Source of the DNA: Schleiferilactobacillus harbinensis DSM 16991
Lineage (GTDB): Bacteria; Bacillota; Bacilli; Lactobacillales; Lactobacillaceae
Reading direction: 5' to 3'
Length of the DNA stretch: 61,329 nt
Assembly (NCBI RefSeq): GCF_000425885.1
Contig: NZ_AUEH01000016.1
Location: 1-61,329 of the forward strand
A program made the translations under genes and the position numbers. Under the pieces are notes generated by a model. That model was not told the DNA's origin and searched no databases. It saw only the letters and a program-made list of their open reading frames with translations. Positions 19,334 to 28,565 of the stretch are shown here, piece by piece (positions within the stretch are counted from its first letter, which is position 1; each line of letters opens with the position of its first letter).

Positions 19334-22300
19334 GATCCCGCTCCTTTCTTAACAACTCGCTCATCCGTTGCAGCGCATCTTGTTTATCCTGCGTAATAAT
19401 TTCCCGATACTTATTTTCCGGCAGCATATGGTCGAAGTACATAATATTGGTATAGGGAGAAAAACGCAGCACAGATTCACCGTTGGGGAATCGTGCGGGC
19501 TGCAGATCGATTTTTCCGCCTAAAATATTTTTGGCGGCCGCCTGGATCATCGCCGCATTGTAGGCCAGAATCGTGGCCAGCTGATCGGCACTTAATGCGT
19601 TGCTGTTGGTATAGCCATTCTTCTTGGTCACCCGGCTGCCGGCCAGGACTACGTTGCGGTCCGGACTGGTGTCTGCCTTTTCTAGGAATGTATCATCAGC
19701 CAGGACGATTCCTTTGAATTGGTTCTGCTTCAGCATTTGCTGAGTGAATAGCGCCGGATCGCTGTCCTGCCACTTCAAGGCATCCTTCATCGGCAGCAGC
19801 GGTTCGTTAATATGCAGATAGAAGCCGCCGGCCACGGTGGCGGTACTGGGCAGCGCTAAATTCGGGACCTGACCCAGGGCATTGAGCAGTGCTTGGAGGT
19901 AGGTTTGCAGTTGCAATGAAAGACCGGTCAAGGCTTGGCCGTAGTCGAATTGATGCTCGGAGGATTTATAATCAACCACGGTCAAGAAATCTTCGCCGTT
20001 GGGGCCGCGGAATCCGTCAATGCGGTCGATCTTGCCCCGAATCCGCACCGATTGATCAGCCCCTAAAGGATAGGTCAGCGCTGGCAAACTGTCCGGCTGC
20101 CCGACTTGACCGAATTGGACTTCGGTCGCTAAGGGCCGCAGAGCCGACCGGGCAGCCTGCTGCTGCAGCAGCCAGGCCATATACGTCAAGGTGCGTTCCA
20201 GCAGCTGGCGCAGGAACTTCATGCGCCCGGAGCCGTTCAAGATAGCGAAGAGCGGCTCATGCACTGCTTTGCCGGCAATGTCATCCACAATGCTGTGCAG
20301 CTCCTGCTGACTCAAATCCGTGATGTCCTGGGCTTGGGTTTGGAGCCGCTTGACCAGATGGTCCAGGACCCAATGATAGTAGCTGCCGGTTTCGGCGGGG
20401 GTCAGGTCATAGGTCGGCCGCTCCGTCACGCCAAGGCCGTAATGGAGAAAATACTCGTACGGGTTTTGATAATACTGTTCCAGCCGGGATACAGACACGT
20501 TCAGCCGTTTGCCGTAAAGATCCCGAACGATCGCCGGATCCAGCTGGCCGACGGTGTTTTGGTAATGCAGAGCGGATAAAATAAACTGGTAGTGCTGTTG
20601 AACGGCTGGTGTCCCCTGCCGGCGCAGATGCTGGGCGACGACTTGCCAATAAGGGTCGCTCTGCTTTTCCCGCAGCCCCTTCACGGTCCAGCTGCCAGCC
20701 AGCGCCGGCGTTGCCAGCCAGGCGGTGATTTGCGGCTGGGCAGCTGAGGCGGCTAAGGCAGTCCCAGAGAAATCAACGGTGCGCGGCGTTAAGCCGAGAT
20801 AGTTTTGAATGCGTGCAAAATAAGGCGATATCCGCTGACTGGTCTCCGATTGCAGCTGCGGATACGTTAGATACAGCCGGTCGGTGGCGCTGAAGAACGA
20901 TTTGTAGGCCATATATTCCGCCGCGGCCAATACATCGTCGGTTCCGCGGGATAACGTCGGATAAACTGCTCCGCTATCCGGCTGAGCAGCAATCAAGGCC
21001 TGCTGGCCGGCGATGATGGCCGCGCGGTCACTGTCGTTCAGCAGCGTGGTGGATTCTACCGGGGCCGGCAGCGCATTCGCTGTGCCGCCGATAACGAAGG
21101 TGATTTTCGCCGGCGCCGGCACAGTGATCCCAGTATCGGCAATCTGGACCGTGTCCAGCACCGCGGGGATCTGGGCATAACTGGCGGCCGTGAAGCCGGC
21201 AGTAAAAATGGCCACAAAGGTATCCGGGACAAAGGGCTCGCTGCCCAAGATTTCCACGTATTCATCCAGCAACCGGGTGAATTGGGCAAACGCCTGCCGC
21301 GGCCGGCTGGCGCCCACCGGATCCCCTGCCGCCAACGTGGTGTTGCGGAAGAACGCGAGTTGGGTGATCAGGCCGTGGGCAGTCAGAAATTGATACAACG
21401 CGGTCATCGCGTGCTGACCGTCTGGCGCTTCTTTCAGGGCCGCAATAAATGGCAGCAATTCTTGCCGCAAGAAGACATGGATCGGTTCACCAGCGGATAA
21501 TTGGGTCTGCACATCAGCGGCGTCATCCTCGTCCGTCGGCGTATGGGTCAGCTCTTGCCAGGGCGCCTCGGCACTGAACTGCGAGCCGCGCAAGCCATGG
21601 GCCAGACAATAGTTTTCGGCCGCGTCTACTTGGTCCCGGAACACCCGTAAATACGCTGGCGTGGTTTGCCCCGCCGCGTTTTCATGCTGGGCCTCAGCGG
21701 CCAAAGCCGCGGGCAGAAGCAGTTCGGTCCGCAATAGGCTGAATAGATTGGCATAGGTCACATTATCGTTGAGCAGCTCCCCCAGCGCACTGATTAGCTG
21801 GACCAGCGGATGATTGGTCATCGCCAATGCCCGGTCGTAGAAATACGGTACAGCCGCTTGGTGGAAAGTCGGCGCAATGATGGTTTCGTATTTCTCCAAG
21901 TCTGGTGTCAAGATCCGGATATCGCCGTACCGGTAATCGCCACTGGCCACGAGGCGATGGATCTCCGCCGCGACCGCGGTGAGTTCGTCTTGCCGGTTGG
22001 CGGCCTGCCATAGCCGGACCGCAGCGGTGGCTGTTGGCGGCGTTGGCGCCGTTTGTCCCCGAGCATTGCTGATCCAGTAATGGGCCAGCGTGACCAAGGC
22101 GGGTTGATGGGCGCTGGGCGTGCGGGTATACCGCACTTGAGCAGGGATTCCCGTCACGCTTTGGGTCAAATGCTGCACCTGATGGCGCAGCTGGGTACTC
22201 GGCGTGAAAAATGGCGTGCTCCCCGGTCCGGCGGGCATTTCTTCCGTGTCGCCGTCATATTGATCCCCCACCAGGGCAATCGTGGTGTGCTGGCATTGCG

Positions 22301-23018
22301 GAATCAATGTGCCGAGCAACGCCAAGGTTTGCCCGTCTAGATGGTCAAACCCATTGATATACAGTTGCGTATTGGCCAGCCATTCCGGGTGCGCGGCGAA
22401 TTGAGTCATGGCGTACTGGGTCATCTCGTCAGACGTGACAAAATAGCGCCCCAGCTCCTCTTGGTAGGCGCGCAAAATAATCGTTAAGTCGTGCATCTTC
22501 GCTTGAAATTCCTGGCTGCCGCCGCTGCCGGTCAATGAGTCGAGAATGGTCGCATCGATCCCGGCATCAGCTAGCTCGCCCAACTGGACGCGCAGCTGTT
22601 CCAGAAAGCCCGGATTGCGCGTTTCGCCCCGGAAAAGCTGCAGATCATCGCCGCATTGCAGCAAGACTTTGGTCAAAATCATCGTCTGCGCTGTATCGGT
22701 GGCCGTCAGCCGAGAGAACTGCGGATCCGTCTGCAAAAAATACCAGATCAGCCGATTCACGGTCAGTACTTGAATGTTTTGAAAGGCGTGAACGTGCTCC
22801 CCATTGAAGGGCGGTTCCCGGCTCAAGGCCTGATAAGTGACCCGCTCCATTTCATAGGCGATATGATTGGGCACGAGATAAAAAATTTGGCCCGCCTGGC
22901 CGGTGGCCGCCCAATCTGCGGCATGGCGGGCCATATCGGTCACCAGCTCATGCTGGCTGTCTTGGGTCGCCGTCCCTAGCAGCAGTGTGACCCGCGGGGA
23001 ATTCGTTGGTTTCTGCAT
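19326..23018 (-). CDS. rexB: ATP-dependent helicase/nuclease subunit B (RexB/AddB)
   Basis: About 1,230 residues. Partner of RexA: inactivated helicase fold plus a C-terminal nuclease (VDYKSSEHQFDYG about residues 1060-1072). The N-terminal Walker A position reads LLLGTATQDSQ and lacks the GKT, so it does not look able to hydrolyse ATP. The four cysteines that hold a 4Fe-4S cluster in Bacillus AddB are absent (NPYEYFLHYGL and SPYTNIMYFD stand at the expected places), matching the RexB branch. ATG 23018 has GGAGG nine bases upstream; an in-frame ATG at 23123 lacks a ribosome site and would add a poor N-terminus. First gene of the minus-strand operon, divergent from the mevalonate genes. Confidence 0.93.
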   Translation of the reverse strand: MQKPTNSPRVTLLLGTATQDSQHELVTDMARHAADWAATGQAGQIFYLVPNHIAYEMERVTYQALSREPPFNGEHVHAFQNIQVLTVNRLIWYFLQTDPQFSRLTATDTAQTMILTKVLLQCGDDLQLFRGETRNPGFLEQLRVQLGELADAGIDATILDSLTGSGGSQEFQAKMHDLTIILRAYQEELGRYFVTSDEMTQYAMTQFAAHPEWLANTQLYINGFDHLDGQTLALLGTLIPQCQHTTIALVGDQYDGDTEEMPAGPGSTPFFTPSTQLRHQVQHLTQSVTGIPAQVRYTRTPSAHQPALVTLAHYWISNARGQTAPTPPTATAAVRLWQAANRQDELTAVAAEIHRLVASGDYRYGDIRILTPDLEKYETIIAPTFHQAAVPYFYDRALAMTNHPLVQLISALGELLNDNVTYANLFSLLRTELLLPAALAAEAQHENAAGQTTPAYLRVFRDQVDAAENYCLAHGLRGSQFSAEAPWQELTHTPTDEDDAADVQTQLSAGEPIHVFLRQELLPFIAALKEAPDGQHAMTALYQFLTAHGLITQLAFFRNTTLAAGDPVGASRPRQAFAQFTRLLDEYVEILGSEPFVPDTFVAIFTAGFTAASYAQIPAVLDTVQIADTGITVPAPAKITFVIGGTANALPAPVESTTLLNDSDRAAIIAGQQALIAAQPDSGAVYPTLSRGTDDVLAAAEYMAYKSFFSATDRLYLTYPQLQSETSQRISPYFARIQNYLGLTPRTVDFSGTALAASAAQPQITAWLATPALAGSWTVKGLREKQSDPYWQVVAQHLRRQGTPAVQQHYQFILSALHYQNTVGQLDPAIVRDLYGKRLNVSVSRLEQYYQNPYEYFLHYGLGVTERPTYDLTPAETGSYYHWVLDHLVKRLQTQAQDITDLSQQELHSIVDDIAGKAVHEPLFAILNGSGRMKFLRQLLERTLTYMAWLLQQQAARSALRPLATEVQFGQVGQPDSLPALTYPLGADQSVRIRGKIDRIDGFRGPNGEDFLTVVDYKSSEHQFDYGQALTGLSLQLQTYLQALLNALGQVPNLALPSTATVAGGFYLHINEPLLPMKDALKWQDSDPALFTQQMLKQNQFKGIVLADDTFLEKADTSPDRNVVLAGSRVTKKNGYTNSNALSADQLATILAYNAAMIQAAAKNILGGKIDLQPARFPNGESVLRFSPYTNIMYFDHMLPENKYREIITQDKQDALQRMSELLRKERDHE

Positions 23019-23170
23019 CGTGCGTGCACCTCCGAGTGTTTTCTCTTCTATATTTTCGCACAGCCCAGAGGCGGGGGCAAATATATGTTTGTGCATGTTC
23101 AGTTGCGTTCCCTGGATATCCATAGCACAATAGGAAGGACGATTTTTCGATAGATGAATGAGGTGTTTCT

Positions 23171-24115
23171 ATGCATACGGGAATTGGCACCAGCCATGCC
23201 AAAATTATTTTGATCGGTGATCATTCCGTGGTTTACGGCGAGCCGGCGATTTGTTTGCCTTTGAAGGCGGTCCCCTGCCGGATTACGGTGGCCGCTCAGC
23301 CCACTGGCGAACCGGATTGGCTGACCACGTCCTTTTTCACTGGACCGCTGCCCTCGGCCCCAAGCAATTTACATGGGCCCTTGGCGCTTTGGCGGACGCT
23401 GGCCGAGCATTTGCGGATTGCCGAGCCGCTGCGGGTAACGATCGACTCCCAGGTGCCGACCGCCCGGGGCATGGGCTCCAGTGCCGCCACCGCGGTTGCT
23501 TTAGTGCGGGCCTTCTTTGATTATGCCCAGCAACCACTGACGGACGCGGATTTGCAAAAGTGGGCCGCCGTTTCGGAGGATATTATCCACGGCACCCCCA
23601 GCGGTATCGATGCCGCTACGGTGGCCAGTGCTGTTCCTATCTGGTTTATCAAAGACCAGCCGGTGATTGCTTTGCCCGACCCGCTGCGCGGCGTCCTGGT
23701 GATTGCAGATTCCGGCAAGCTGGGTGAAACCGGCCCAGCGGTGGCAGCAGTGAGAAAATTGCGCCAAACGCGGCCCAGCCAGACCAACGCAGCAATCGCT
23801 GAGTTAGGCCAGATTGCCGCCCAAGGCCGGGCGGCAATTCACCAAAACAACCTGGCCGCGCTGGGCCGGCTGCTGGATCGGGACCAAGCCTTACTGCAGG
23901 GCTTGACGGTCAGCGACCCGCTCTTGGACCAACTGATTGCTGCTGCCCGCCAGGCCGGCGCCTTGGGCGCTAAGCTCACCGGCGGCGGTCGGGGCGGCTG
24001 TCTCATTGCCCTGTGCTCGGATTTGCCCCACGCTGACCACGTCGCCGCTGCTTTGCAGCAGGCGGGGGCGCCGGCGACCTGGATCGATCCGCTGGATTCG
24101 GAGGTGCAGTCATGA
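23171..24115 (+). CDS. mvk: Mevalonate kinase
   Basis: Phosphorylates mevalonate to mevalonate-5-phosphate in isoprenoid synthesis. 314 residues. GHMP kinase motifs: N-terminal GTSHAKIILIGDHSVVYG (motif 1), the ATP-binding loop TARGMGSSAATAVAL (motif 2, about 98-112) and LTGGGRGGCLIAL (motif 3, near 275). The ATG at 23171 has GAGG upstream. It overlaps the next gene by four bases (ATGA). A promoter TTGCGT-17-CACAAT lies about 40 bp upstream. Confidence 0.93.
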   Translation: MHTGIGTSHAKIILIGDHSVVYGEPAICLPLKAVPCRITVAAQPTGEPDWLTTSFFTGPLPSAPSNLHGPLALWRTLAEHLRIAEPLRVTIDSQVPTARGMGSSAATAVALVRAFFDYAQQPLTDADLQKWAAVSEDIIHGTPSGIDAATVASAVPIWFIKDQPVIALPDPLRGVLVIADSGKLGETGPAVAAVRKLRQTRPSQTNAAIAELGQIAAQGRAAIHQNNLAALGRLLDRDQALLQGLTVSDPLLDQLIAAARQAGALGAKLTGGGRGGCLIALCSDLPHADHVAAALQQAGAPATWIDPLDSEVQS

Positions 24116-25119
24116 CCGCACCGCAATGGGCCCGCGCCCATACCAATATTGCCTTGATTAAATACTGGGGCAAAAAAGACGCGCAGCTGATGCTGCCGGC
24201 TAACGACTCGCTCTCGTTAACGCTGGCTGATTTTTATACGGACACTCTGGTGCGCTTTACGGACAGTATCGCCACCGATCAATTCGCACTGGACCAGCAG
24301 CCCATCACCGGCCAGCCGCTGGCAAAAGTGACCCGCGTGTTGGATCAGGTACGGCAATTAGCCGGCATCACTGCCCCGGCCGTGGTGACCAGCCGCAATC
24401 ATGTGCCCACCGCCGCCGGGTTGGCCAGTTCTGCTTCCGGGATGGCAGCACTGGCCGCCGCCGCGGCTCAGGCTGCTGGGTTGACCCTGGATCATCCGGC
24501 ATTGAGCCGGCTGGCCCGCCTCGGGTCCGGTTCAGCGACCCGCTCCATTGACGGGGGCTTCGTCCGCTGGTTTGCCGGGCATAACGATGCGACGTCTTAC
24601 GCCGCACCGGTACCGGCGGCCCCGGCCCTGCTGGCCGATATCCGGGTCGTGGCCGTTGTGTTTTCTGATCAGCCCAAAGCAATCGGCAGTACCGCCGGCA
24701 TGGCCCGCACCGCCGCGACATCGAGTTATTTTCCGGCATGGACTCAGCGGGCGGCGGCGGATCTGCACCGGCTGCTGCCCGCGCTGACCGCGGGCGATTT
24801 CGCCCAAGTTGGTCAAATCGCGGAGGGTAACGCCTTGGCGATGCATGCGGCAACTTGGGCGGCGGATCCGCCCTTCACCTATTTTCTGCCCGCTACACTG
24901 GCGTTGGTCCAGGGGATTCAAGTCTGGCGGCAAAGCCAGGGAGTGCCAGTCTATGCCACCGTGGATGCCGGGCCGAATGTGAAGCTCTTGACCCGCGCGC
25001 CCCACGTCGCGGCGGTGCAGCACTGGCTGGCGGCTCACTTTCCCACTGCCCAGGTCGTCGTGACCCAGGCCGGGCCGGGAATCAGTTATTATCCTGCGGG
25101 CAAGGAGGTCGATGCGTAA
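24112..25119 (+). CDS. mvaD: Diphosphomevalonate decarboxylase
   Basis: ATP-dependent decarboxylation of mevalonate diphosphate to isopentenyl diphosphate. 335 residues. Signatures: AHTNIALIKYWGKKD near the N-terminus, TAAGLASSASGMAAL (GHMP phosphate loop), GSGSATRSIDGGFVRW with the substrate-binding Arg, and YATVDAGPNVKLL with the catalytic Asp. The Thr and Asp in ATRSID are unusual compared with the SRSIY/CRSIY usually found. Overlaps mvk by four bases and the next start by one (TAATG). Confidence 0.93.
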   Translation: MTAPQWARAHTNIALIKYWGKKDAQLMLPANDSLSLTLADFYTDTLVRFTDSIATDQFALDQQPITGQPLAKVTRVLDQVRQLAGITAPAVVTSRNHVPTAAGLASSASGMAALAAAAAQAAGLTLDHPALSRLARLGSGSATRSIDGGFVRWFAGHNDATSYAAPVPAAPALLADIRVVAVVFSDQPKAIGSTAGMARTAATSSYFPAWTQRAAADLHRLLPALTAGDFAQVGQIAEGNALAMHAATWAADPPFTYFLPATLALVQGIQVWRQSQGVPVYATVDAGPNVKLLTRAPHVAAVQHWLAAHFPTAQVVVTQAGPGISYYPAGKEVDA

Positions 25120-26171
25120 TGCCGACGAATAAACATCCCTATCCGAATAACCCCTATTCCCGCCGTAAGGATGAACACATGGCGCTGGCCACACGCTATA
25201 CAGGGACGGGCAACGAGCTGGATCAAATCCATTTTGTCCATCAAAGTCTGCCGACGGTGGCCGCTGATCAGGTCGATTTGAGCACGTCCTTTCTCGGTCA
25301 GCACTTCCCCACCCCGCTGTACATCAACGCCATGACCGGCGGCTCAGCCCGGGCAAAAGTGGTCAACGGCCAGTTGGCCACGATTGCCGCCCGACTGCAC
25401 CTGCCCATGGCGGTGGGGTCGTTATCGGCGGCGCTGAAAGTCCCGGCGCTGGCGGAGACCTTCACGATTGCTCGGGAAAACAATCCGGACGGTTTTCTCA
25501 TGGCTAATATTGGCGCGGATAAGACCGTTGCCGATGCTGAGCAAGCCATTGCGCTCATCGGCGCCGACGCGCTGCAGATCCATCTGAACACGGTGCAGGA
25601 AACGATCATGCCTGAGGGTCAGGTGGTGCCGAATTGGCGCGCCCATATCCAAGCCATCGCGGCGGCGGTTTCTGTCCCCATTGTGGTCAAGGAAGTCGGT
25701 TTTGGTATGAGCCGAGATACGTTAACCGCATTGCCCAGAATCGGTATCACCACGGCGGATATCAGCGGCCGCGGCGGGACCAATTTTGCCGAGATTGAAA
25801 ATGCCCGCCGCCCCGGTCGCGATTTCGCCTATTTAGCCAATTGGGGGTTAACCACTGCCCAGAGTTTGCTGGAAAGCCAAGACTTCCCCGGGACGGTGTT
25901 GGCGTCTGGCGGTATCTCGGATCCCTTACAGGTATTAACGGCCCTGCGCTTAGGCGCCAGCGGGGTCGGTGTGGCCGGCTGGCTGCTGCGGAGGCTGCTG
26001 GACCAAGGGCCGGAAGCAGCGGAGGAACAGCTGCGGACTTGGCTCGCCCAGCTTCCGCAACTGATGGCTTTAGTCAACGCGGCCAATTTATCAGCATTAA
26101 AAAAGCAGCCCATCTGGTATGATGAGCCGCTGCTCAGTTACGCCCAGCAGCGTCGCTTATCGCTGCCTTAA
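25119..26171 (+). CDS. fni: Type 2 isopentenyl-diphosphate delta-isomerase (FMN-dependent)
   Basis: Interconverts IPP and DMAPP. 350 residues in a TIM barrel. Motifs: RRKDEH near residue 17, INAMTGGS, QIHLNTVQE, VVKEVGFGMS, and DISGRGGTNFAEIE for FMN and substrate. Its ATG shares the last base of the mvaD stop codon, and AAGGAGG lies inside the mvaD end, so translation is coupled. Phosphomevalonate kinase, which usually precedes fni in this cluster, is missing. The stop overlaps the convergent methyltransferase gene by four bases. Confidence 0.94.
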   Translation: MPTNKHPYPNNPYSRRKDEHMALATRYTGTGNELDQIHFVHQSLPTVAADQVDLSTSFLGQHFPTPLYINAMTGGSARAKVVNGQLATIAARLHLPMAVGSLSAALKVPALAETFTIARENNPDGFLMANIGADKTVADAEQAIALIGADALQIHLNTVQETIMPEGQVVPNWRAHIQAIAAAVSVPIVVKEVGFGMSRDTLTALPRIGITTADISGRGGTNFAEIENARRPGRDFAYLANWGLTTAQSLLESQDFPGTVLASGGISDPLQVLTALRLGASGVGVAGWLLRRLLDQGPEAAEEQLRTWLAQLPQLMALVNAANLSALKKQPIWYDEPLLSYAQQRRLSLP

Positions 26172-27538
26172 ATTCGCAACCCTTTCGGATAGAAATTTTT
26201 CACCGTGCCGTTCACAAAATGACCGACGGCGAAACCGACGCCATGGGTGGTCAATACGCCCCACTGCCGGCCCGGCGTTTCTGTCGGTACGGTTTCGCCG
26301 TGACGATAGCGGGCCGCGGCGGCGTCAGTCAAAGCTTCCTGATAGCGCCAGGCACTCGCCGGCAAGGCCATTGCCAATGCGTGGTTGGGTACCAGCCGGT
26401 CGCGTTTCACATCGGCGATGATCAAGCCCGGTCGAAGAATGGTCAGCCCCGCTGCCCGATCTGGGAAGGCTGGGGGCAGGGCCACGATCTGCTGACCGAA
26501 CATCGCCACGCCGGCAGGCACGGCGGCCACCATGGTGGCCCGCCAAAACGTGGTAAATAAGTCGTTTTCCGCTCGGGTCAGCGGTCGGATCCCGGTGGCC
26601 GCGGTCCGGCGTTTCTTATGCGCAGCCGTCACGACTGGTGCTGCCGCGGGGTTATGGTAATGGAGATGGGCCACAAAATGCCCTTCGCCGCGGACCAGTT
26701 GCGGAAACAGCCGTGCGCAGCCCTGCAAACTGGGATTGCCGTCGGCCCAATCCGGCCGGCCGCCAGTCATCCCGCCCACCAGCGGGATCGGCACCACACT
26801 GAGTCCAGGATAGGTGGCGAGCAGCCAAGCAATGATCTCTTCGTCTTCTTCCGGACTGAACGTACACGTGGAATAAACCAATTCAGCATCATCCGCCAGC
26901 ATGGGGATGGTGTTTTTTAATATATCCTGCTGCCGGGCCGCACATTCAGCGGGGTAGTCCGGATGCCAATAACCCATGGCCGCCGGGTCTTTACGGAACA
27001 TCCCTTCCCCAGAACAAGGGGCGTCGAGGAGGATCCGGTCGAAGAAATGGGGAAAGGCCGCCATCAATTTTGCCGGCGGCGCACTGGTCACCACGGTGTG
27101 GGCGGCGCCCCAGCGTTCCACATTTTCACTCAGAATCTTGGCCCGGCTGCGGTCGATATCGTTGCTGACGAGCAAGCCGGTATCCTGCATCTGCCCAATC
27201 AGGTCGGTGGTTTTTCCCCCTGGGGCAGCGGCCAGGTCCAAGACCCGTTCGCCGGGCTTGGCTTGAAGCTGCGGGGCCACCGCCATGGCGCTGGGTTCCT
27301 GGGAATAGACGGCGCCTGTCCAAAAGGCGCGGTCGCTGCCGCCTACACTGCCGTAATAGCCCAGCGGATTCCACGGTACTTGATCCGTTGCCGCTGGCGT
27401 CGGCAAATCACTGCCGTGCAACGGGTTTAGGCGGAAGCCTTTCTCCGCCGGCTGGTCAAAGCTGGCTAAAAAGGCGTCTGCTTCCGGTCCCAGCAAGCGG
27501 CGGTATTTCTCTGCAAAACCGGCCGGTAGGTTACTCAT
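26168..27538 (-). CDS. RsmF-type rRNA cytosine-C5 methyltransferase
   Basis: 456 residues. N-terminal NOL1/NOP2/Sun domain: SAM-binding VLDLAAAPGGKTTDL, LDAPCSGEGMF (release cysteine) and YSTCTFSPEEDEE (nucleophile cysteine), followed by a ferredoxin-like RsmF C-terminal region ending YPKGL. It likely methylates 16S rRNA. The ATG at 27538 lies inside the stop region of the upstream membrane gene (ATGAGTAA), with GAAGAGG upstream, so it is translationally coupled; an in-frame start 24 bases earlier is less likely. Confidence 0.9.
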   Translation of the reverse strand: MSNLPAGFAEKYRRLLGPEADAFLASFDQPAEKGFRLNPLHGSDLPTPAATDQVPWNPLGYYGSVGGSDRAFWTGAVYSQEPSAMAVAPQLQAKPGERVLDLAAAPGGKTTDLIGQMQDTGLLVSNDIDRSRAKILSENVERWGAAHTVVTSAPPAKLMAAFPHFFDRILLDAPCSGEGMFRKDPAAMGYWHPDYPAECAARQQDILKNTIPMLADDAELVYSTCTFSPEEDEEIIAWLLATYPGLSVVPIPLVGGMTGGRPDWADGNPSLQGCARLFPQLVRGEGHFVAHLHYHNPAAAPVVTAAHKKRRTAATGIRPLTRAENDLFTTFWRATMVAAVPAGVAMFGQQIVALPPAFPDRAAGLTILRPGLIIADVKRDRLVPNHALAMALPASAWRYQEALTDAAAARYRHGETVPTETPGRQWGVLTTHGVGFAVGHFVNGTVKNFYPKGLRI

Positions 27539-28553
27539 TATCTTCTGCCTCTTCTTCATCATCTTCTTCTACTTCAGTCAACACATGGCGCTGTTTGGTA
27601 CGCATGATGCCCGCAACGACCAGTACGGCTTGGAGCAGGCCGTACAGAGCGACGGTCAAAAATATTTGCTGATAACTCAGTAAATACAGCAGCGACGAGC
27701 CCAGAAAATAGCCGCCGCCGATCCCCACCAGCGCATACAGGAAATATTGGCGAATGTAGCCGTATTGCAGGTGGCGGTAAAGCAGATGATCCAATCGGCT
27801 GCCGTTCAATTGCTGGCGCTGCAGCTGGATATAATACCGCGCCAGCAAGAGTACGAGCAGCAGCGCACTGGCGAGAATCAAGATGGTCCAGACCAGCGGA
27901 TTAACGTCACCCTGGGCGGTCGAGACCAGGGCATACTTCGCTTTCGTCAACCGGGTCGCGGCAAACAGTTTTTTCGCGGTTTTCTGCTTCGTCGTGGCCA
28001 AAGTACCGTCGATGTAGATCGTGTAGTGGCGCAGGGCTTTCTTTAACGCCGATTGGGCGGTGGACAGCGAGATGAAAACATGGTCATTGATGTCCGCCTT
28101 CTGGGCGGCCCCCACGGTGCCCACGACGCTTAAGTACTGATGGCCATTATAATAATATTTCTGGGTCGCCGGTTGATACAAGCGCTGGGTCACGGTATCG
28201 CCCACCACCACGAAAGGCACAGGCGCGGTGAAGTCTGAATCGGTCAGCATGCGGCCGGAACTGATGGGCAGCTGGGTATAGTCCCCGGCCCCATAAACGT
28301 AGGTGACGTTTTTGCGCAGCGGGTCAGCAATCTGGACTTGATAATTGGTCAGGCCGCTCTGACTTAACTTCGTCAGCAAGGTCGGCACTGTCTCCCGGCT
28401 TTTTGTGTGCACGCGCAGCGACGCGGCGGACAGTCCGTTGCGGTTCAGCCGATCCTGATAAGTTTGCTGGTCGCCGATGCTGAACGCCCAGACGATCAGA
28501 AAGAACGCCAAGAAATTGCCCAGCAGGAGCACGAGTTTCTGTTTGATCTTCAA
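27531..28553 (-). CDS. FtsX/MacB-like half-size membrane protein
   Basis: 340 residues. One N-terminal membrane helix (LVLLLGNFLAFFLIVWAF), an extracellular domain of about 190 residues resembling the MacB periplasmic core (ISSGRMLTDSDF, VVVGDTVTQRLY, YLSVVGTVG), then three membrane helices (about 215-315) and a highly acidic tail (EEDDEEEAEDNE). This is the outline of an FtsX-family permease of half the usual size. No ATPase gene is adjacent, so export is not established. The apparent start is a TTG at 28553 with GAGG very close; the exact start is uncertain. It is 12 bp after the methyltransferase-like gene and overlaps rsmF. Confidence 0.6.
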   Translation of the reverse strand: MKIKQKLVLLLGNFLAFFLIVWAFSIGDQQTYQDRLNRNGLSAASLRVHTKSRETVPTLLTKLSQSGLTNYQVQIADPLRKNVTYVYGAGDYTQLPISSGRMLTDSDFTAPVPFVVVGDTVTQRLYQPATQKYYYNGHQYLSVVGTVGAAQKADINDHVFISLSTAQSALKKALRHYTIYIDGTLATTKQKTAKKLFAATRLTKAKYALVSTAQGDVNPLVWTILILASALLLVLLLARYYIQLQRQQLNGSRLDHLLYRHLQYGYIRQYFLYALVGIGGGYFLGSSLLYLLSYQQIFLTVALYGLLQAVLVVAGIMRTKQRHVLTEVEEDDEEEAEDNE

Positions 28554-28565
28554 GACCTCATTTCG

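Noticed and set aside
19326-23018. Loss of Fe-S cysteines and Walker A in RexB as a sign of decay
   Set aside because: From family knowledge, these are features of the RexB branch; the nuclease motif and full length are intact.
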